From the NCBI RefSeq assembly GCF_017220215.1, contig NZ_CP071132.1, positions 524,873 through 588,872 on the forward strand: a stretch of DNA of 64,000 bases, written 5' to 3'. Under the pieces are notes generated by a model. That model searched no databases. It was not told the origin of the DNA and saw only the letters and a program-made list of their open reading frames with translations. This stretch comes from Caballeronia sp. M1242 (GTDB taxonomy: Bacteria; Pseudomonadota; Gammaproteobacteria; Burkholderiales; Burkholderiaceae). Every line of letters begins with the position of its first letter. Position 1 is the first letter of the stretch. This document shows, piece after piece, positions 8,287 to 17,154 of this stretch. A program made the translations under genes and the position numbers.

Positions 8287-8784
8287 ATGAAAACCGTTCC
8301 TCTCGCAACGCTTACCGCGCTCGCCGCTGTGGCTGGGGGATTGCTGCCCAGCGTGTCGCAGGCTTACCCGCTCGAACAACAGCTCGACTGCAAGTCGAGC
8401 GCGCATCGCTTCATCGCGCCGCTGCGCGACGAGCAGTACATCGACGCCAGCCCAATGCGCGTCGAAGCGAACTCGGTCAACGCTTTCCGGCCGACGCACG
8501 GCAGCGATCTCACCGCGTACGGCTTTCGCGTCTACGCCGTGCTCGGCTACGAACAAGGCGACGCGCTTTTCAAGCAGGGCAAGGGCGAGCCGATCAACGA
8601 TTCGGCGTACGGCGTCGTCGTGGTCGGATCGAAGGAGTCGGTCGAGGCGCGCGTGCGCGATGCAGGCAGCACGGCCGTGGTGCACGAAGTCGTACCGATG
8701 CTGATGACCGCCATCTTCTGCAACGGCAGCCCCATGCGCAACACGGCCGGCACGGTCGCGACCGACGCGACGAGCAGTCATTGA
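8287..8784 (+). CDS. Secreted protein of unknown function
   Basis: 165 residues from the ATG at 8287, chosen because it begins a good Sec signal peptide (MKTVPLATLTALAAVAGG... cut near SQA-YP). The mature domain has a cysteine pair (LDCKSS and IFCNGS) and alternating strands, suggesting a small beta-rich periplasmic protein. No known motif was recognised. The neighbouring genes are unrelated, so context gives no clue. Confidence 0.75.
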   Translation: MKTVPLATLTALAAVAGGLLPSVSQAYPLEQQLDCKSSAHRFIAPLRDEQYIDASPMRVEANSVNAFRPTHGSDLTAYGFRVYAVLGYEQGDALFKQGKGEPINDSAYGVVVVGSKESVEARVRDAGSTAVVHEVVPMLMTAIFCNGSPMRNTAGTVATDATSSH

Positions 8785-8924
8785 AACGGCGTTGCAAGGC
8801 ATTTCGCCGATAATGTTCGCCTGATCGACGACGCGCGCACTGTCGCGCGCCACCCAACACTTCCACACATGGAACCGGAGAACGACGCTCGCGCGCCCAC
8901 TCCGGTCGACAGGAGAACGGAGAC

Positions 8925-9692
8925 ATGCCTGAAGCAGCCAACAAGAATTCGAAGATCGCGGTTGTGACCGGAGCGGGAAGCGGCATCGGACGCGCGGCGG
9001 CGCTCGCGCTGCTAGGCGATGGCTGGTCGGTGGTGCTGGCGGGCCGCCGCGGCGCGCCGCTGGAGGCGGTTATCGCCGAATCCGGCGCCGGCGAACGCGG
9101 TCTGGCCGTCCCGACCGACGTGGCCGATCCGCAATCGGTCGAGCGGCTCTTTCAGGCGGCGGTGGAGCGCTTCGGACGCGTCGATTTGCTGTTCAACAAC
9201 GCGGGCGTGAGCAATCCGCCCGGTCCGTTCGAGGACTGGACGCCGGAGCAGTGGCAGGGCGTCGTCAACGTCAATCTGAACGGCATGTTCTATTGCCTGC
9301 AGCAGGCGTTTCGCACGATGCGCGCGCAGTCGCCGAGAGGCGGGCGCATCATCAATAACGGTTCCATTTCCGCGAGCGCGCCGCGTCCGAATTCGGCTGC
9401 CTACACAGCGACGAAGCATGCGGTCGCGGGCCTGACGAAGTCCGCATCGCTCGATGGCCGCAAGTACGACATCGCGGTCGGCCAGATCGATATCGGCAAC
9501 GCGCTTACCGAACTCTCCGAGCGGATGTCGCGCGGCGTGCCGCAGGCGAACGGCGAGATCGCCGTCGAGCCGATGATGGACGTGAAGATCGTCGGCCAGT
9601 CCGTGCTCTACATGGCGAACTTGCCGCTCGAAGCGAACGTGTTGTTCCACACCGTGATGGCGACCAAGATGCCGTTCGTCGGCCGCGGCTGA
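8925..9692 (+). CDS. Short-chain dehydrogenase/reductase
   Basis: 255 residues. Classical SDR marks: the cofactor motif TGAGSGIG (about 16-23), LLFNNAG (about 88-94), the serine of NNGSISASAP and the YTATKHA catalytic Y-x-x-x-K. The arginine pair AGRRG after strand 2 favours NADP(H). The protein is cytoplasmic. Substrate cannot be read from sequence. RBS-like GGAG occurs before the ATG (GACAGGAGAACGGAGAC). Confidence 0.93.
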   Translation: MPEAANKNSKIAVVTGAGSGIGRAAALALLGDGWSVVLAGRRGAPLEAVIAESGAGERGLAVPTDVADPQSVERLFQAAVERFGRVDLLFNNAGVSNPPGPFEDWTPEQWQGVVNVNLNGMFYCLQQAFRTMRAQSPRGGRIINNGSISASAPRPNSAAYTATKHAVAGLTKSASLDGRKYDIAVGQIDIGNALTELSERMSRGVPQANGEIAVEPMMDVKIVGQSVLYMANLPLEANVLFHTVMATKMPFVGRG

Positions 9693-9697
9693 GCGCG

Positions 9698-9928
9698 CTA
9701 TTCGGTGCGATACCAGACGCGAATGCCCGAGTACCAGTGGCTGACGCTGGTATCGTCACCGGCGCCGAAGGTGGAGAGACTTTCCACGTTCAACACGTCG
9801 ATGCGGTTCTCAGCGATCCACCGGTTCGCGCGTTCGACGAGCGCCGCGCCGTTTTCGTACACGTTGCCTTTGATCAGGTGATGCTGCACTACCTGCCGCT
9901 CGAAGTCTTCGTAGGCGATCTTCGTCAT
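9698..9928 (-). CDS. Small protein of unknown function
   Basis: 76 residues from the ATG at 9928, set by a good AAGGAGA site. The sequence is soluble, with a helix (ERQVVQHHLIKG, ALVERANRWIAEN) followed by strands ending in HWYSGIRVWYRTE. No signal peptide or membrane segment. It reads like a small conserved orphan of Burkholderia. Its stop is 5 bases from the stop of the SDR gene, so the two converge. Confidence 0.7.
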   Translation of the reverse strand: MTKIAYEDFERQVVQHHLIKGNVYENGAALVERANRWIAENRIDVLNVESLSTFGAGDDTSVSHWYSGIRVWYRTE

Positions 9929-10185
9929 CGGTCGTCTCCTTCTTGATGTTCTTGCCGCCGGCTTCGGCGAGCCGGCGCATGTCTCGTGTGCTGATTCGAG
10001 CATCATATGGCCTGAACGATAAAGCGCGCGGGGCGGTTTACCCGCGGTTCGAGTGCTCGCGGCGCGCCGGGCGGCTCGTCCGAACCGGTGTAACGCGAAG
10101 CCGCTGCACGCATTTGGCCGCCGCCGCCGATCTTCGCTACCATCTCCCGGTGGCGTCGATACCGGCGCGGCCCTCACCTGATCCC

Positions 10186-10938
10186 ATGCCTTTCGTTTTG
10201 CTCGATCCCGCCATGCTTGCCGGCGATCCGCTCGACGCCGAGGAAGCACTTCTTGCGCGCGCCGCATCGGGCGATGCCGTCGCGCACATCTGGACCGCGC
10301 CCGTCTCGCTCTCGGTGCCGCGCAGCTATCAACGCTACCCGGCGCTCGCCGATGCCCGCGCGAACTTCGCGCGGCGCGGCTGTCCGGTATGGCAGCGTCT
10401 GTCGGGCGGCGGCCTGGTGCCGCAAGGACCGGGCATCGTGAACGTGAGCCTTGCCTATCCCGTGCGCGCTCCGATGGGCGCGCTCGCCGAGACGGTCTAC
10501 GTGCATCTCTGCGGCATCCTGGCCGACGCGCTGCAAACGCTCGGCGTTTTCACGCATCATCAGGCGGTGGACGGCTCCTTTTGCGATGGACGCTTCAATC
10601 TGGCGTGGGGGCCCGGCAACGATGCGCGCAAGATCGCGGGCACCGCGCAGTACTGGCGGCGCGCGCCGCAACCAGCCGATGAACGCGACACGCCGCTCTA
10701 CGCCGTGCTCGCCCACGCCGTGTTGCTGGTCGATGCCGACCCGGTCGAGATCAACGAGCGCGCCAACGCGTTCGAAACGCTCATCGGCAGCGGACGCCGC
10801 TATCAGGAGATGAAAGTCGTCACCGTCGCGCAGGCGCTCGCGTACGAATGCTTCGAGATTCCCGCCGACCTGCGCGCGCGCGTGTGCGATGCGCTCGCCG
10901 CGCGTCTTGCGCGGGCTTCGCTGCCGGAGACAGGTTGA
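10186..10938 (+). CDS. Lipoate-protein ligase A family protein
   Basis: 250 residues from the ATG at 10186. The biotin/lipoate ligase fold is shown by WQRLSGGGLVPQGPG (the R-x-x-GGG substrate loop), VNVSLAYP, the gap DGRFNLAWG, and ARKIAGTAQ, whose lysine is the ligase's catalytic residue. The C-terminal part is shorter than in E. coli LplA, as in many LplA-like proteins. It would attach lipoate or octanoate to a carrier protein lysine, or act as an amidotransferase. Other starts upstream lack a ribosome site. Confidence 0.8.
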   Translation: MPFVLLDPAMLAGDPLDAEEALLARAASGDAVAHIWTAPVSLSVPRSYQRYPALADARANFARRGCPVWQRLSGGGLVPQGPGIVNVSLAYPVRAPMGALAETVYVHLCGILADALQTLGVFTHHQAVDGSFCDGRFNLAWGPGNDARKIAGTAQYWRRAPQPADERDTPLYAVLAHAVLLVDADPVEINERANAFETLIGSGRRYQEMKVVTVAQALAYECFEIPADLRARVCDALAARLARASLPETG

Positions 10939-10978
10939 GCGTCTGGTCGCTGTCCGTTTCAACCGCATCGAGGTGGCC

Positions 10979-11821
10979 ATGCCGCTCAGACGTGCATCGA
11001 ACGGCTTCTTTTTTGCGCTTTGGGTCGCCGTCTGCGCGGCCGCGCCCGAGTTTCTGTGGCAAGGACTCGTCTCGCTTGTCGGACACTTTTCGCTGACAGA
11101 CGCCGCCGCGGCGCTTCTGATCGGCGCGATCCTCGCGTTCTTCGTCGATCCGGTGCTGGAGCGCGTGCGCGCGCTCGGCGAGGATGCGACGCATCGACGG
11201 CCCGCCAAGTCGCCCGCCTTCGCCGCGTGCGAAGCGCTGAGCTTCGCGGTGGTGGCCGTGTGCGTGCACGAGGCGATCACCGTGTATGTCGCCGCGAGCC
11301 ATTCGAACGAGCAGGCCGGCGAGAATCTCGCGAAAGCGGTGGCGCAGGCGATGCAATGGGCGGCGATGCCGTTCTTCATCACCATCGCGTGGCTCGCGGC
11401 GCGTGGGCCGCGCTCGACGGCATGGCCGGCGGCATTGCTGGCGGTCGTGATCGGCTATTTGTGCGGTCTGACTTTCGAGTGGGGAGGGCGCGTCATCGCG
11501 ACGACGCTGATTCCTTCAGTGCTGATTCTGATCGCGGGTTCCGTGGTCGTGCGCGAGCAATGGGACCCGTCCACGTTTCGCCGCTGCGCCCGCGCGACGG
11601 CTGTCGTCGCGGCGACGTGGCTCGCACTGACCGGCGTGCTGCAACTCGCGCTGTGGCTCCCGCACGTGCAGAGCTTTCGCATCTACACGAACGCGGAGTT
11701 CTGGAGCGACCTGCGGTTTTACATCGGCTGGGTAACGGGGCTTCTGGTGGCGCCGGGAATGGTCGCTCCGCTTGATCCACACGCGCGCCCCGCCGACGAT
11801 AGCTGGCGCCGACGCCGCTGA
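10979..11821 (+). CDS. Multi-pass inner membrane protein of unknown function
   Basis: 280 residues from the ATG at 10979. About seven hydrophobic segments are visible, for example FFFALWVAVCAAAP, ALLIGAILAFFVDP, FFITIAWLAA, AALLAVVIGYLCG, LIPSVLILIAGSVVV and AATWLALTGVLQLALWLP. No transporter or enzyme motif was recognised. It lies 40 bases after the lipoate ligase-like gene in the same direction, so co-transcription is possible. Confidence 0.7.
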   Translation: MPLRRASNGFFFALWVAVCAAAPEFLWQGLVSLVGHFSLTDAAAALLIGAILAFFVDPVLERVRALGEDATHRRPAKSPAFAACEALSFAVVAVCVHEAITVYVAASHSNEQAGENLAKAVAQAMQWAAMPFFITIAWLAARGPRSTAWPAALLAVVIGYLCGLTFEWGGRVIATTLIPSVLILIAGSVVVREQWDPSTFRRCARATAVVAATWLALTGVLQLALWLPHVQSFRIYTNAEFWSDLRFYIGWVTGLLVAPGMVAPLDPHARPADDSWRRRR

Positions 11822-11827
11822 TTCGAC

Positions 11828-12346
11828 TCAGGTCGAAGGCGGCGGAGGCGGCTGAACGCCGGGCGGCGGTGGCGGGGGCGGCGGGGCCGAGTAAGCGCCA
11901 TTGGGCGTGACGGTTCGCACGGCGCCACTGACGGGCACTTTGTCGCCCGCCGCGTACATGCACTGGAGATACGCGTAGTCGTAGCTGCGCTGCACGCCGT
12001 AGCCGGACGACTGCGCCGCGCCGACGCCAAACGCGCTGCCCGTGAGCAAGCCCGCGCCCGCGCCGATGGCCGCGCCCGAGCCGCCGCCGAACGCCGCGCC
12101 CGCCGCCGCGCCGATCGCGGTGCCCACGACCGCGCTTCCGACCGCGCTGTTAGTCGCGGCCTGATCGGCGCTGACGCCGCCGACCTGCTGGAGCGCGAAC
12201 TGACGGCACGAGGCATCGTCGGCGCGGAACTGGTCGAACGTCTTGGTGGAGCCGGGGAGCGCCATGACGCTCGGCCCGCTCGGCATGACGGTGCATGCCG
12301 ACAGGCCGGTGAGCGCGAGAAGAAATACGAGCCTTCGGTAGTTCAT
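11828..12346 (-). CDS. Glycine-zipper lipoprotein
   Basis: 172 residues. The signal peptide ends in the lipobox LSAC (Cys18). The middle, about 65-115, is a run of glycine-zipper repeats (GSAVVGTAIGAAAGAAFGGG), a pattern seen in outer-membrane lipoproteins that insert into or cross the membrane. The C-terminus is a polyproline tail (PPPPPPPPG). Probably outer-membrane attached. Exact role unknown. Confidence 0.82.
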   Translation of the reverse strand: MNYRRLVFLLALTGLSACTVMPSGPSVMALPGSTKTFDQFRADDASCRQFALQQVGGVSADQAATNSAVGSAVVGTAIGAAAGAAFGGGSGAAIGAGAGLLTGSAFGVGAAQSSGYGVQRSYDYAYLQCMYAAGDKVPVSGAVRTVTPNGAYSAPPPPPPPPGVQPPPPPST

Positions 12347-12370
12347 GGGCGTGACTTCGTTAGCACTTCA

Positions 12371-12715
12371 TCATTGGTTCGACGGCGCAGGCGGTTGCGC
12401 CGGCACTTCGCGCCAGCCGCCGGGGCACTCCTTCACATACGGGTAGTACGTGCGCGATCCGTCGCAGTAGTACCAGGAACCGCTCGGCTGCGCGGGAGCG
12501 GCCGCGGCCTGTCCTTGTTCGACATACGTGGTCGGCGCAGCGGGCACGGCGACCACCGGCGCGGGCGGATAGTAGTAGTACGGCACGGGCGCCACCGGGT
12601 AATACAGCGGCGCGCCGAACCAGATACCGACATGGCCGCCATGCGCGCTCGCGGTGGTCGACACACCGGCGGTAGCGAGCACCGACATCGCGATAAGAGC
12701 CTTCAGGCGATTCAC
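12371..12715 (-). CDS. Small proline/tyrosine-rich secreted protein
   Basis: 114 residues starting at the GTG at 12715, chosen because TGGAGAAA precedes it and it yields a short Sec signal peptide (NRLKALIAMSVLATAG..ASA). The mature part has aromatic and proline-rich stretches (YYPVAPVPYYYYPPAP) and a C-terminal CDGSRTYYPYVKEC with two cysteines. This composition is common in small Burkholderia envelope proteins. Lies directly upstream of the lipoprotein gene in the same direction, 24 bases apart. Confidence 0.68.
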   Translation of the reverse strand: MNRLKALIAMSVLATAGVSTTASAHGGHVGIWFGAPLYYPVAPVPYYYYPPAPVVAVPAAPTTYVEQGQAAAAPAQPSGSWYYCDGSRTYYPYVKECPGGWREVPAQPPAPSNQ

Positions 12716-12908
12716 GACTTTCTCCAAAAAAGATTCTTGCTTGCTTGCGTCGCGGCAGGAAACTTCCGGCTTCCACATGGCCGCCACGCGTGCATTCTTC
12801 TACGCTATTCCAGTTGCGGAAGAATTTCAATTACGGCACGGCGACGCATTCTTTCGGCGTGTTACCCGGTAATAATGCGTGTCAAGAACACTTGAAACCG
12901 AGGCGATC

Positions 12909-13511
12909 ATGACCGATGCAGGCGGCACGAAAGAACGCGTTCGCGTTGTCGAGACAGTCACGCTGTCCGACGACTGGTACGTGCTCAGAAAAGTCATCTT
13001 CGATTTCCGGCGCCGCGACGGCACCTGGCAGCGGCAAAGCCGCGAGACGTACGACCGCGGCAATGGCGCGACCATCCTCCTGCATAACCCGCGTACCGGC
13101 ACCGTTCTTCTGACGCGCCAGTTCCGCATGCCCGCGTTCGTCAACGGCCATGACGGAATGCTGATCGAAGCCCCCGGCGGTTTGCTGGACGACGCAACGC
13201 CCGATGCTCGCATCCGCGCCGAAGTGGAGGAGGAGACGGGCTACCGCGTGGGCCACATCGAGAAGATCTTCGAGGCGTTCATGAGCCCCGGATCGGTGAC
13301 GGAGAAGCTCTACTTCTATGTCGGCGAGTACGACGGCGCGATGCGCGTCGGCGACGGCGGCGGCGTGATCGACGAGGGCGAAGAGATCGAGGTGATCGAA
13401 CCGCCGCTCGACGAAGCGATGGCGATGATCGACCGCGGCGAGATCATGGACGGCAAGACGATCATGCTGTTGCAGCACCTCGCGCTCAGGCAAGCAGCGA
13501 CACGGTCTTGA
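12909..13511 (+). CDS. nudK: Nudix hydrolase of the NudK type (GDP-mannose pyrophosphatase)
   Basis: 200 residues from the ATG at 12909. The Nudix box is at about 97-119 (GGLLDDATPDARIR then EVEEETGY) and the EAPGGLL entry and FEAFMSPGSVTEKL tail match E. coli NudK closely in layout. NudK hydrolyses GDP-mannose and related sugar nucleotides. The REUxEE arginine is Ala here (Lys in E. coli NudK, as far as I recall), so the box is slightly atypical. Its end overlaps the end of modC by 26 bases. Confidence 0.85.
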   Translation: MTDAGGTKERVRVVETVTLSDDWYVLRKVIFDFRRRDGTWQRQSRETYDRGNGATILLHNPRTGTVLLTRQFRMPAFVNGHDGMLIEAPGGLLDDATPDARIRAEVEEETGYRVGHIEKIFEAFMSPGSVTEKLYFYVGEYDGAMRVGDGGGVIDEGEEIEVIEPPLDEAMAMIDRGEIMDGKTIMLLQHLALRQAATRS

Positions 13512-14634
13512 CCTGCGCCCACACGCGCATGCCGGGCGCGATGTGCAAGCGATCCATCGAGTAGCGCGTCACGCGCGCAAGCAGCGGCAAGCCGTCGACG
13601 TCCAGCCGCACGACCGCCTGCGACGGATTCGCGTCTTCGGCAATGGCCTTCACCGTCGCGGGCAGCACGTTCAGGACGCTGCTTAGCGTATGGTCGTGCT
13701 CGCCGGTGATGAGGCTCACGTCGCGCGCCTTCACCGCGACGCGCATTTGCTTTCCTTCCGCGACCGGCTCGTGTAGCACGCGCAGCGTCGCGCGTCCTCC
13801 CGGCAGCGCAAGCGTCAGCAGCCGATACCGCGCGTCGTAGCCAGCGACCGTGCCTTCTAGCACGACGGAGGCATCGTCGGCGAGGGCGATCGGCAAGTCG
13901 AGCCGCGCGAGCGTCTCGCTAATCGGACCGCTCGCCAGCGCGCGACCCGCGTCGAGCAGCACGAGATGATCCGCAAGCCGCGCGACTTCCTCGGGCGCGT
14001 GGCTCACGTAGAGCATCGGAATATCGAGTTCGTCGTGCAGGCGTTCGAGATACGGCAGGATTTCGAGCTTGCGCTTGTGGTCCAGCGAGGCGAGCGGCTC
14101 GTCGAGCAGCAACAGACGCGGGCTCGTCAGCAGCGCCCGCGCGATGCCCACCCGTTGCCGCTCGCCGCCCGACAAACCCGCCGGCATCCGTTCGAGCAAA
14201 TGCGCGATCCCGAGCAGTTCGGCGGCCTGCGCCAGATCGACGCGGCGCGTCGCGGGCGGCACGCGCTTGAGCCCGAATCGCAGGTTCTCTTCGACGCTCA
14301 AGTGAGGAAAAAGGCTCGCTTCCTGAAAGACGTAGCCGAGCGCGCGCCGATGCGTCGGCAGGAAAACGCGGCGCTCGGTGTCGAGCCACACGTCGCCATT
14401 CACGACGAGCCGACCGCGCGTCGGCCGCGCGAGCCCGGCGATGCAGCGCAACAGCGTGGTTTTGCCCGAACCGGACTGGCCGAAGATCGCGGTGACGCCG
14501 CGCCCCGGCAAGTTCAGTTCGACATTGAGCGAAAAGCCGCCGTGTTCGACGACGAACCGCGCTTCGATGGCCGCGTGCGTCGCGTTGTTGCGCGCGCCGT
14601 CGAGCATGAGCGAAGGTGACGTGAGTTCAGACAT
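13486..14634 (-). CDS. modC: Molybdate ABC transporter ATP-binding protein
   Basis: 382 residues. Walker A FGQSGSGKTT (about 51-60), Q-loop, signature LSGGERQRVGIARAL (about 153-167), Walker B LLLLDEPLASLD, and a C-terminal TOBE/MOP domain (about 310-380) that binds molybdate and is typical of ModC. It powers ModB-mediated uptake. It overlaps the end of modB by 8 bases, so translation is coupled. Two in-frame ATGs near the start (codons 1 and 10) are possible; the first is favoured by the overlap. Confidence 0.95.
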   Translation of the reverse strand: MSELTSPSLMLDGARNNATHAAIEARFVVEHGGFSLNVELNLPGRGVTAIFGQSGSGKTTLLRCIAGLARPTRGRLVVNGDVWLDTERRVFLPTHRRALGYVFQEASLFPHLSVEENLRFGLKRVPPATRRVDLAQAAELLGIAHLLERMPAGLSGGERQRVGIARALLTSPRLLLLDEPLASLDHKRKLEILPYLERLHDELDIPMLYVSHAPEEVARLADHLVLLDAGRALASGPISETLARLDLPIALADDASVVLEGTVAGYDARYRLLTLALPGGRATLRVLHEPVAEGKQMRVAVKARDVSLITGEHDHTLSSVLNVLPATVKAIAEDANPSQAVVRLDVDGLPLLARVTRYSMDRLHIAPGMRVWAQVKTVSLLA

Positions 14635-15307
14635 GCGCCGTCGCCGTCCGGCGAGTCGAATAGAGCATAAGAAGCACGACGAACGAGAACAGCACCATGC
14701 CGCCCGCGAGCCAGTGCGCCTGCGCGTATTCCAGGGCTTCGACGTGATCGAAAATCTGCACGGAGACCACGCGCGTGCGCCCCGGAATATTGCCGCCGAT
14801 CATCAGCACGACGCCGAATTCGCCGACCGTATGCGCGAAGCCGAGGATCGTCGCCGTGACGATGCCCGGCCGCGCGAGCGGCAACGCCACCGTGAAGAAC
14901 GTGTCCCAAGGCCCCGCGCGCAGCGTCGCGGCGGCTTCGAGCGGACGGCGGCCGATGGCTTCGAACGCGTTTTGCAGCGGCTGCACGACGAACGGCAGCG
15001 AATAGATCACCGAACCCACGACGAGCCCGGCGAACGTGAACGGCAAGAGACCGATGCCCGCCGCCTGCGTGAGCTTGCCGACCATGCCGTTCGGCCCCAT
15101 CAGCACGAGCAGATAGAAGCCGATGACCGTCGGCGGCAACACGAGCGGCAGCGCGACGACCGCGCCGACCGGGCCCTTCATGCGCGATGCGGTGCGCGCG
15201 AGCCACCACGCGACCGGCGTGCCGATGACGAGCAGCAGCACCGTCGCGAGCGACGCGAGTTCCAGCGTCAGCGCGATCGCCTGAAGGTCGGCGGAATCGA
15301 TCGGCAT
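14627..15307 (-). CDS. modB: Molybdate ABC transporter permease
   Basis: 226 residues with five to six membrane segments. The family EAA-like loop is present (EAIGRRPLEAAATLRAGPWDTFF). GEFGVVLMIGGNIPG and the C-terminal YARAH-like stretch follow the ModB pattern. It forms the channel for molybdate or tungstate. The start lies 7 bases after the modA stop. Confidence 0.95.
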   Translation of the reverse strand: MPIDSADLQAIALTLELASLATVLLLVIGTPVAWWLARTASRMKGPVGAVVALPLVLPPTVIGFYLLVLMGPNGMVGKLTQAAGIGLLPFTFAGLVVGSVIYSLPFVVQPLQNAFEAIGRRPLEAAATLRAGPWDTFFTVALPLARPGIVTATILGFAHTVGEFGVVLMIGGNIPGRTRVVSVQIFDHVEALEYAQAHWLAGGMVLFSFVVLLMLYSTRRTATAHV

Positions 15308-15314
15308 GGTCCGC

Positions 15315-16082
15315 TCAGAGTTGATAGCCGAACGATTTGATGACCGCCGCAGCCTTCGAACCCTTCAGATAGTCTCCGAACTGCTTCGCGACCGGATTGT
15401 CGCGGCCCTTGCTCAAGATCACCGCGTCCTGCTTGATCGGCTCGTGCAGCGAGGCGGGCACGATCCAAGCCGAACCGCCCGTGATCTTGCCGTTCTTGTA
15501 GATCTGCGACAGCGCGACGAAGCCGAGCTCCGCGTTGCCCGTGGCGACGAACTGCTGCGCCTGCGAGATGTTCTGTCCTTCCACAATCTTCGACGCGACG
15601 GCCTGCGTCAGCCCGAGCTTGTCGAGCGCCTGCGTCGCGGCGAGCCCGTAGGGCGCGGCCTTCGGATTCGCTATCGCGAGGTGCGTGAACTCGTTCTTCT
15701 TCAGCACGTCGCCTTTGTCGTCCACGTAGCCGTCTTTCGCCGACCACAGCGCGAGCGCGCCGGTCGCGTAGGTGAAGCGGCTGCCCGGCACGGTCAGACT
15801 TTCGCTTTCGAGTTTGGCGGGCGTGGTGTCGTCGGCGGCGAGGAACACTTCGAACGGCGCGCCGTTTTTGATCTGCGCGTAGAACTGGCCCGTCGCGCCG
15901 TACGAGGCGACGACCTTGTTGCCTGTGTCCTTCTCGAAGTCGGCGGCAATGGCCTGCATGGGCGCCGTGAAATTGGCGGCGACCGCGACCTGTACTTCGC
16001 CGGCGAACGCAGCGGACGCGGCCATGCCGGCTGCGAGCGAAAGCAACGTGCCAAGCATCGTGCGCATGAAACGGGTCTTCAC
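15315..16082 (-). CDS. modA: Molybdate-binding periplasmic protein
   Basis: 255 residues from a GTG at 16082, chosen for its AGGAG at 8-base spacing and because it gives a normal Sec signal peptide cut at ASAAFA-GE. The mature domain starts EVQVAVAANFTAPMQ, with GATGQFYAQIKNGAPFEVFLAADD, the ligand-binding loops of ModA. First gene of modABC, under a ModE-like operator 60 bases upstream. Longer starts (16181) would remove the signal peptide and cover the operator. Confidence 0.93.
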   Translation of the reverse strand: MKTRFMRTMLGTLLSLAAGMAASAAFAGEVQVAVAANFTAPMQAIAADFEKDTGNKVVASYGATGQFYAQIKNGAPFEVFLAADDTTPAKLESESLTVPGSRFTYATGALALWSAKDGYVDDKGDVLKKNEFTHLAIANPKAAPYGLAATQALDKLGLTQAVASKIVEGQNISQAQQFVATGNAELGFVALSQIYKNGKITGGSAWIVPASLHEPIKQDAVILSKGRDNPVAKQFGDYLKGSKAAAVIKSFGYQL

Positions 16083-16141
16083 GTAACGGCTCCTGTTCTT
16101 CGTTGTGTTGGTGTGTCGCGGCATGTTCGGCCGGACGAGCC

Positions 16142-16169
16142 CGCGTAATATAGCCGAATATATTACGCG
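16142..16169 (-). promoter_or_regulatory. ModE-like operator of modABC
   Basis: CGCGTAATATA (16142-16152), spacer GCCGAA, TATATTACGCG (16159-16169): perfect 11-bp arms. It closely matches the known ModE box pattern (CGnTATAT, 6-7 bases, TATATAACG-like half). ModE with bound molybdate represses modABC. It sits 60 bases before the modA start, in promoter position. No modE gene is in the window. Confidence 0.85.
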
Positions 16170-16340
16170 CGTTCGTGACATGATAAAGGTCCAGCGGGCG
16201 CTGGCTTCGTGTGAGCCTGCCTCACAGGAAGCGATTGACCGCGATTACCGTTATCGACGAAACTGTGCCGCATGGCGCGGATTTGCGCCCGTGAGGAAAT
16301 GAGCGTTACTCACATGCTGCGGCAAACGAGGAGACAAGAC

Positions 16341-17138
16341 ATGAGCGATGCAATGAACCTGCAACGCCTGAAACTCGCCGTCGATGGCCCGATCGCCCGC
16401 GTGACGCTCGACCGGCCGGACGTGCGCAATGCGTTCGACGACGCGGCTATCGTCGAGCTGACCGCCGCATTTCGCGCGCTCAACGACGACGCCAACGTGC
16501 GGGCGATCATCCTCGCCGCGAACGGCCCGGCTTTCTGCGCGGGCGCGGACCTGAACTACATGAAACGGATGGCGGGCTTCACGGACGCCGAGAACCGCGC
16601 CGACGCGCTCGGTCTCGCGACCATGCTGAACACCATCTATACGAGCGCGAAGCCGGTCATCGCGCGAGTGCAAGGCGACGCCTACGCGGGCGGCGTGGGC
16701 CTCGTCGCCGCGTGCGATATCGCGGTGAGCGTGGACACGGCGCACTTCTGCCTGTCGGAAGCCAAGCTCGGCCTGATGCCCGCGACCATCGCGCCGTACG
16801 TGATCCGCGCGATGGGCGCGCGCGCGGCCCATCGCTATTTCGTGACGGCCGAGCGCTTCGACGCGGCCGAGGCGCTACGAATCGGTTTCGTGCATCAGGT
16901 CGTCGCAGCGGATGCGCTCGACGCCGCCGTCGACGGGATTGCCGCGAGCATCGCCGCGAACAGCCCGAACGCGGTGCGCGAATGCAAGCGGCTCGTCGCG
17001 GATCTCGCGGGCAGCGCTATCGACGAGACGCTGATGTCGGACACGGCGGATCGCATCGCGCGGATACGCGCATCGGACGAAGGGCGCGAGGGCGTGCGCA
17101 GTTTCCTCGAAAAGCGCAAGCCCTCGTGGCTGGCCTGA
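16341..17138 (+). CDS. Enoyl-CoA hydratase/isomerase family protein
   Basis: 265 residues from the ATG at 16341, behind GGAGACAAGAC. Crotonase marks: oxyanion hole AFCAGADL (about 67-74) and AGGVGLVAACD (about 115-125), CLSEAKLGL with the catalytic glutamate, and the C-terminal FLEKRKPSW. The NYMKRM loop resembles methylglutaconyl-CoA hydratases (LiuC) of leucine degradation, but the usual liu genes are absent, so the substrate is open. Cytoplasmic trimer or hexamer. Confidence 0.9.
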   Translation: MSDAMNLQRLKLAVDGPIARVTLDRPDVRNAFDDAAIVELTAAFRALNDDANVRAIILAANGPAFCAGADLNYMKRMAGFTDAENRADALGLATMLNTIYTSAKPVIARVQGDAYAGGVGLVAACDIAVSVDTAHFCLSEAKLGLMPATIAPYVIRAMGARAAHRYFVTAERFDAAEALRIGFVHQVVAADALDAAVDGIAASIAANSPNAVRECKRLVADLAGSAIDETLMSDTADRIARIRASDEGREGVRSFLEKRKPSWLA

Positions 17139-17154
17139 GCGCGGAAGCACGGCG

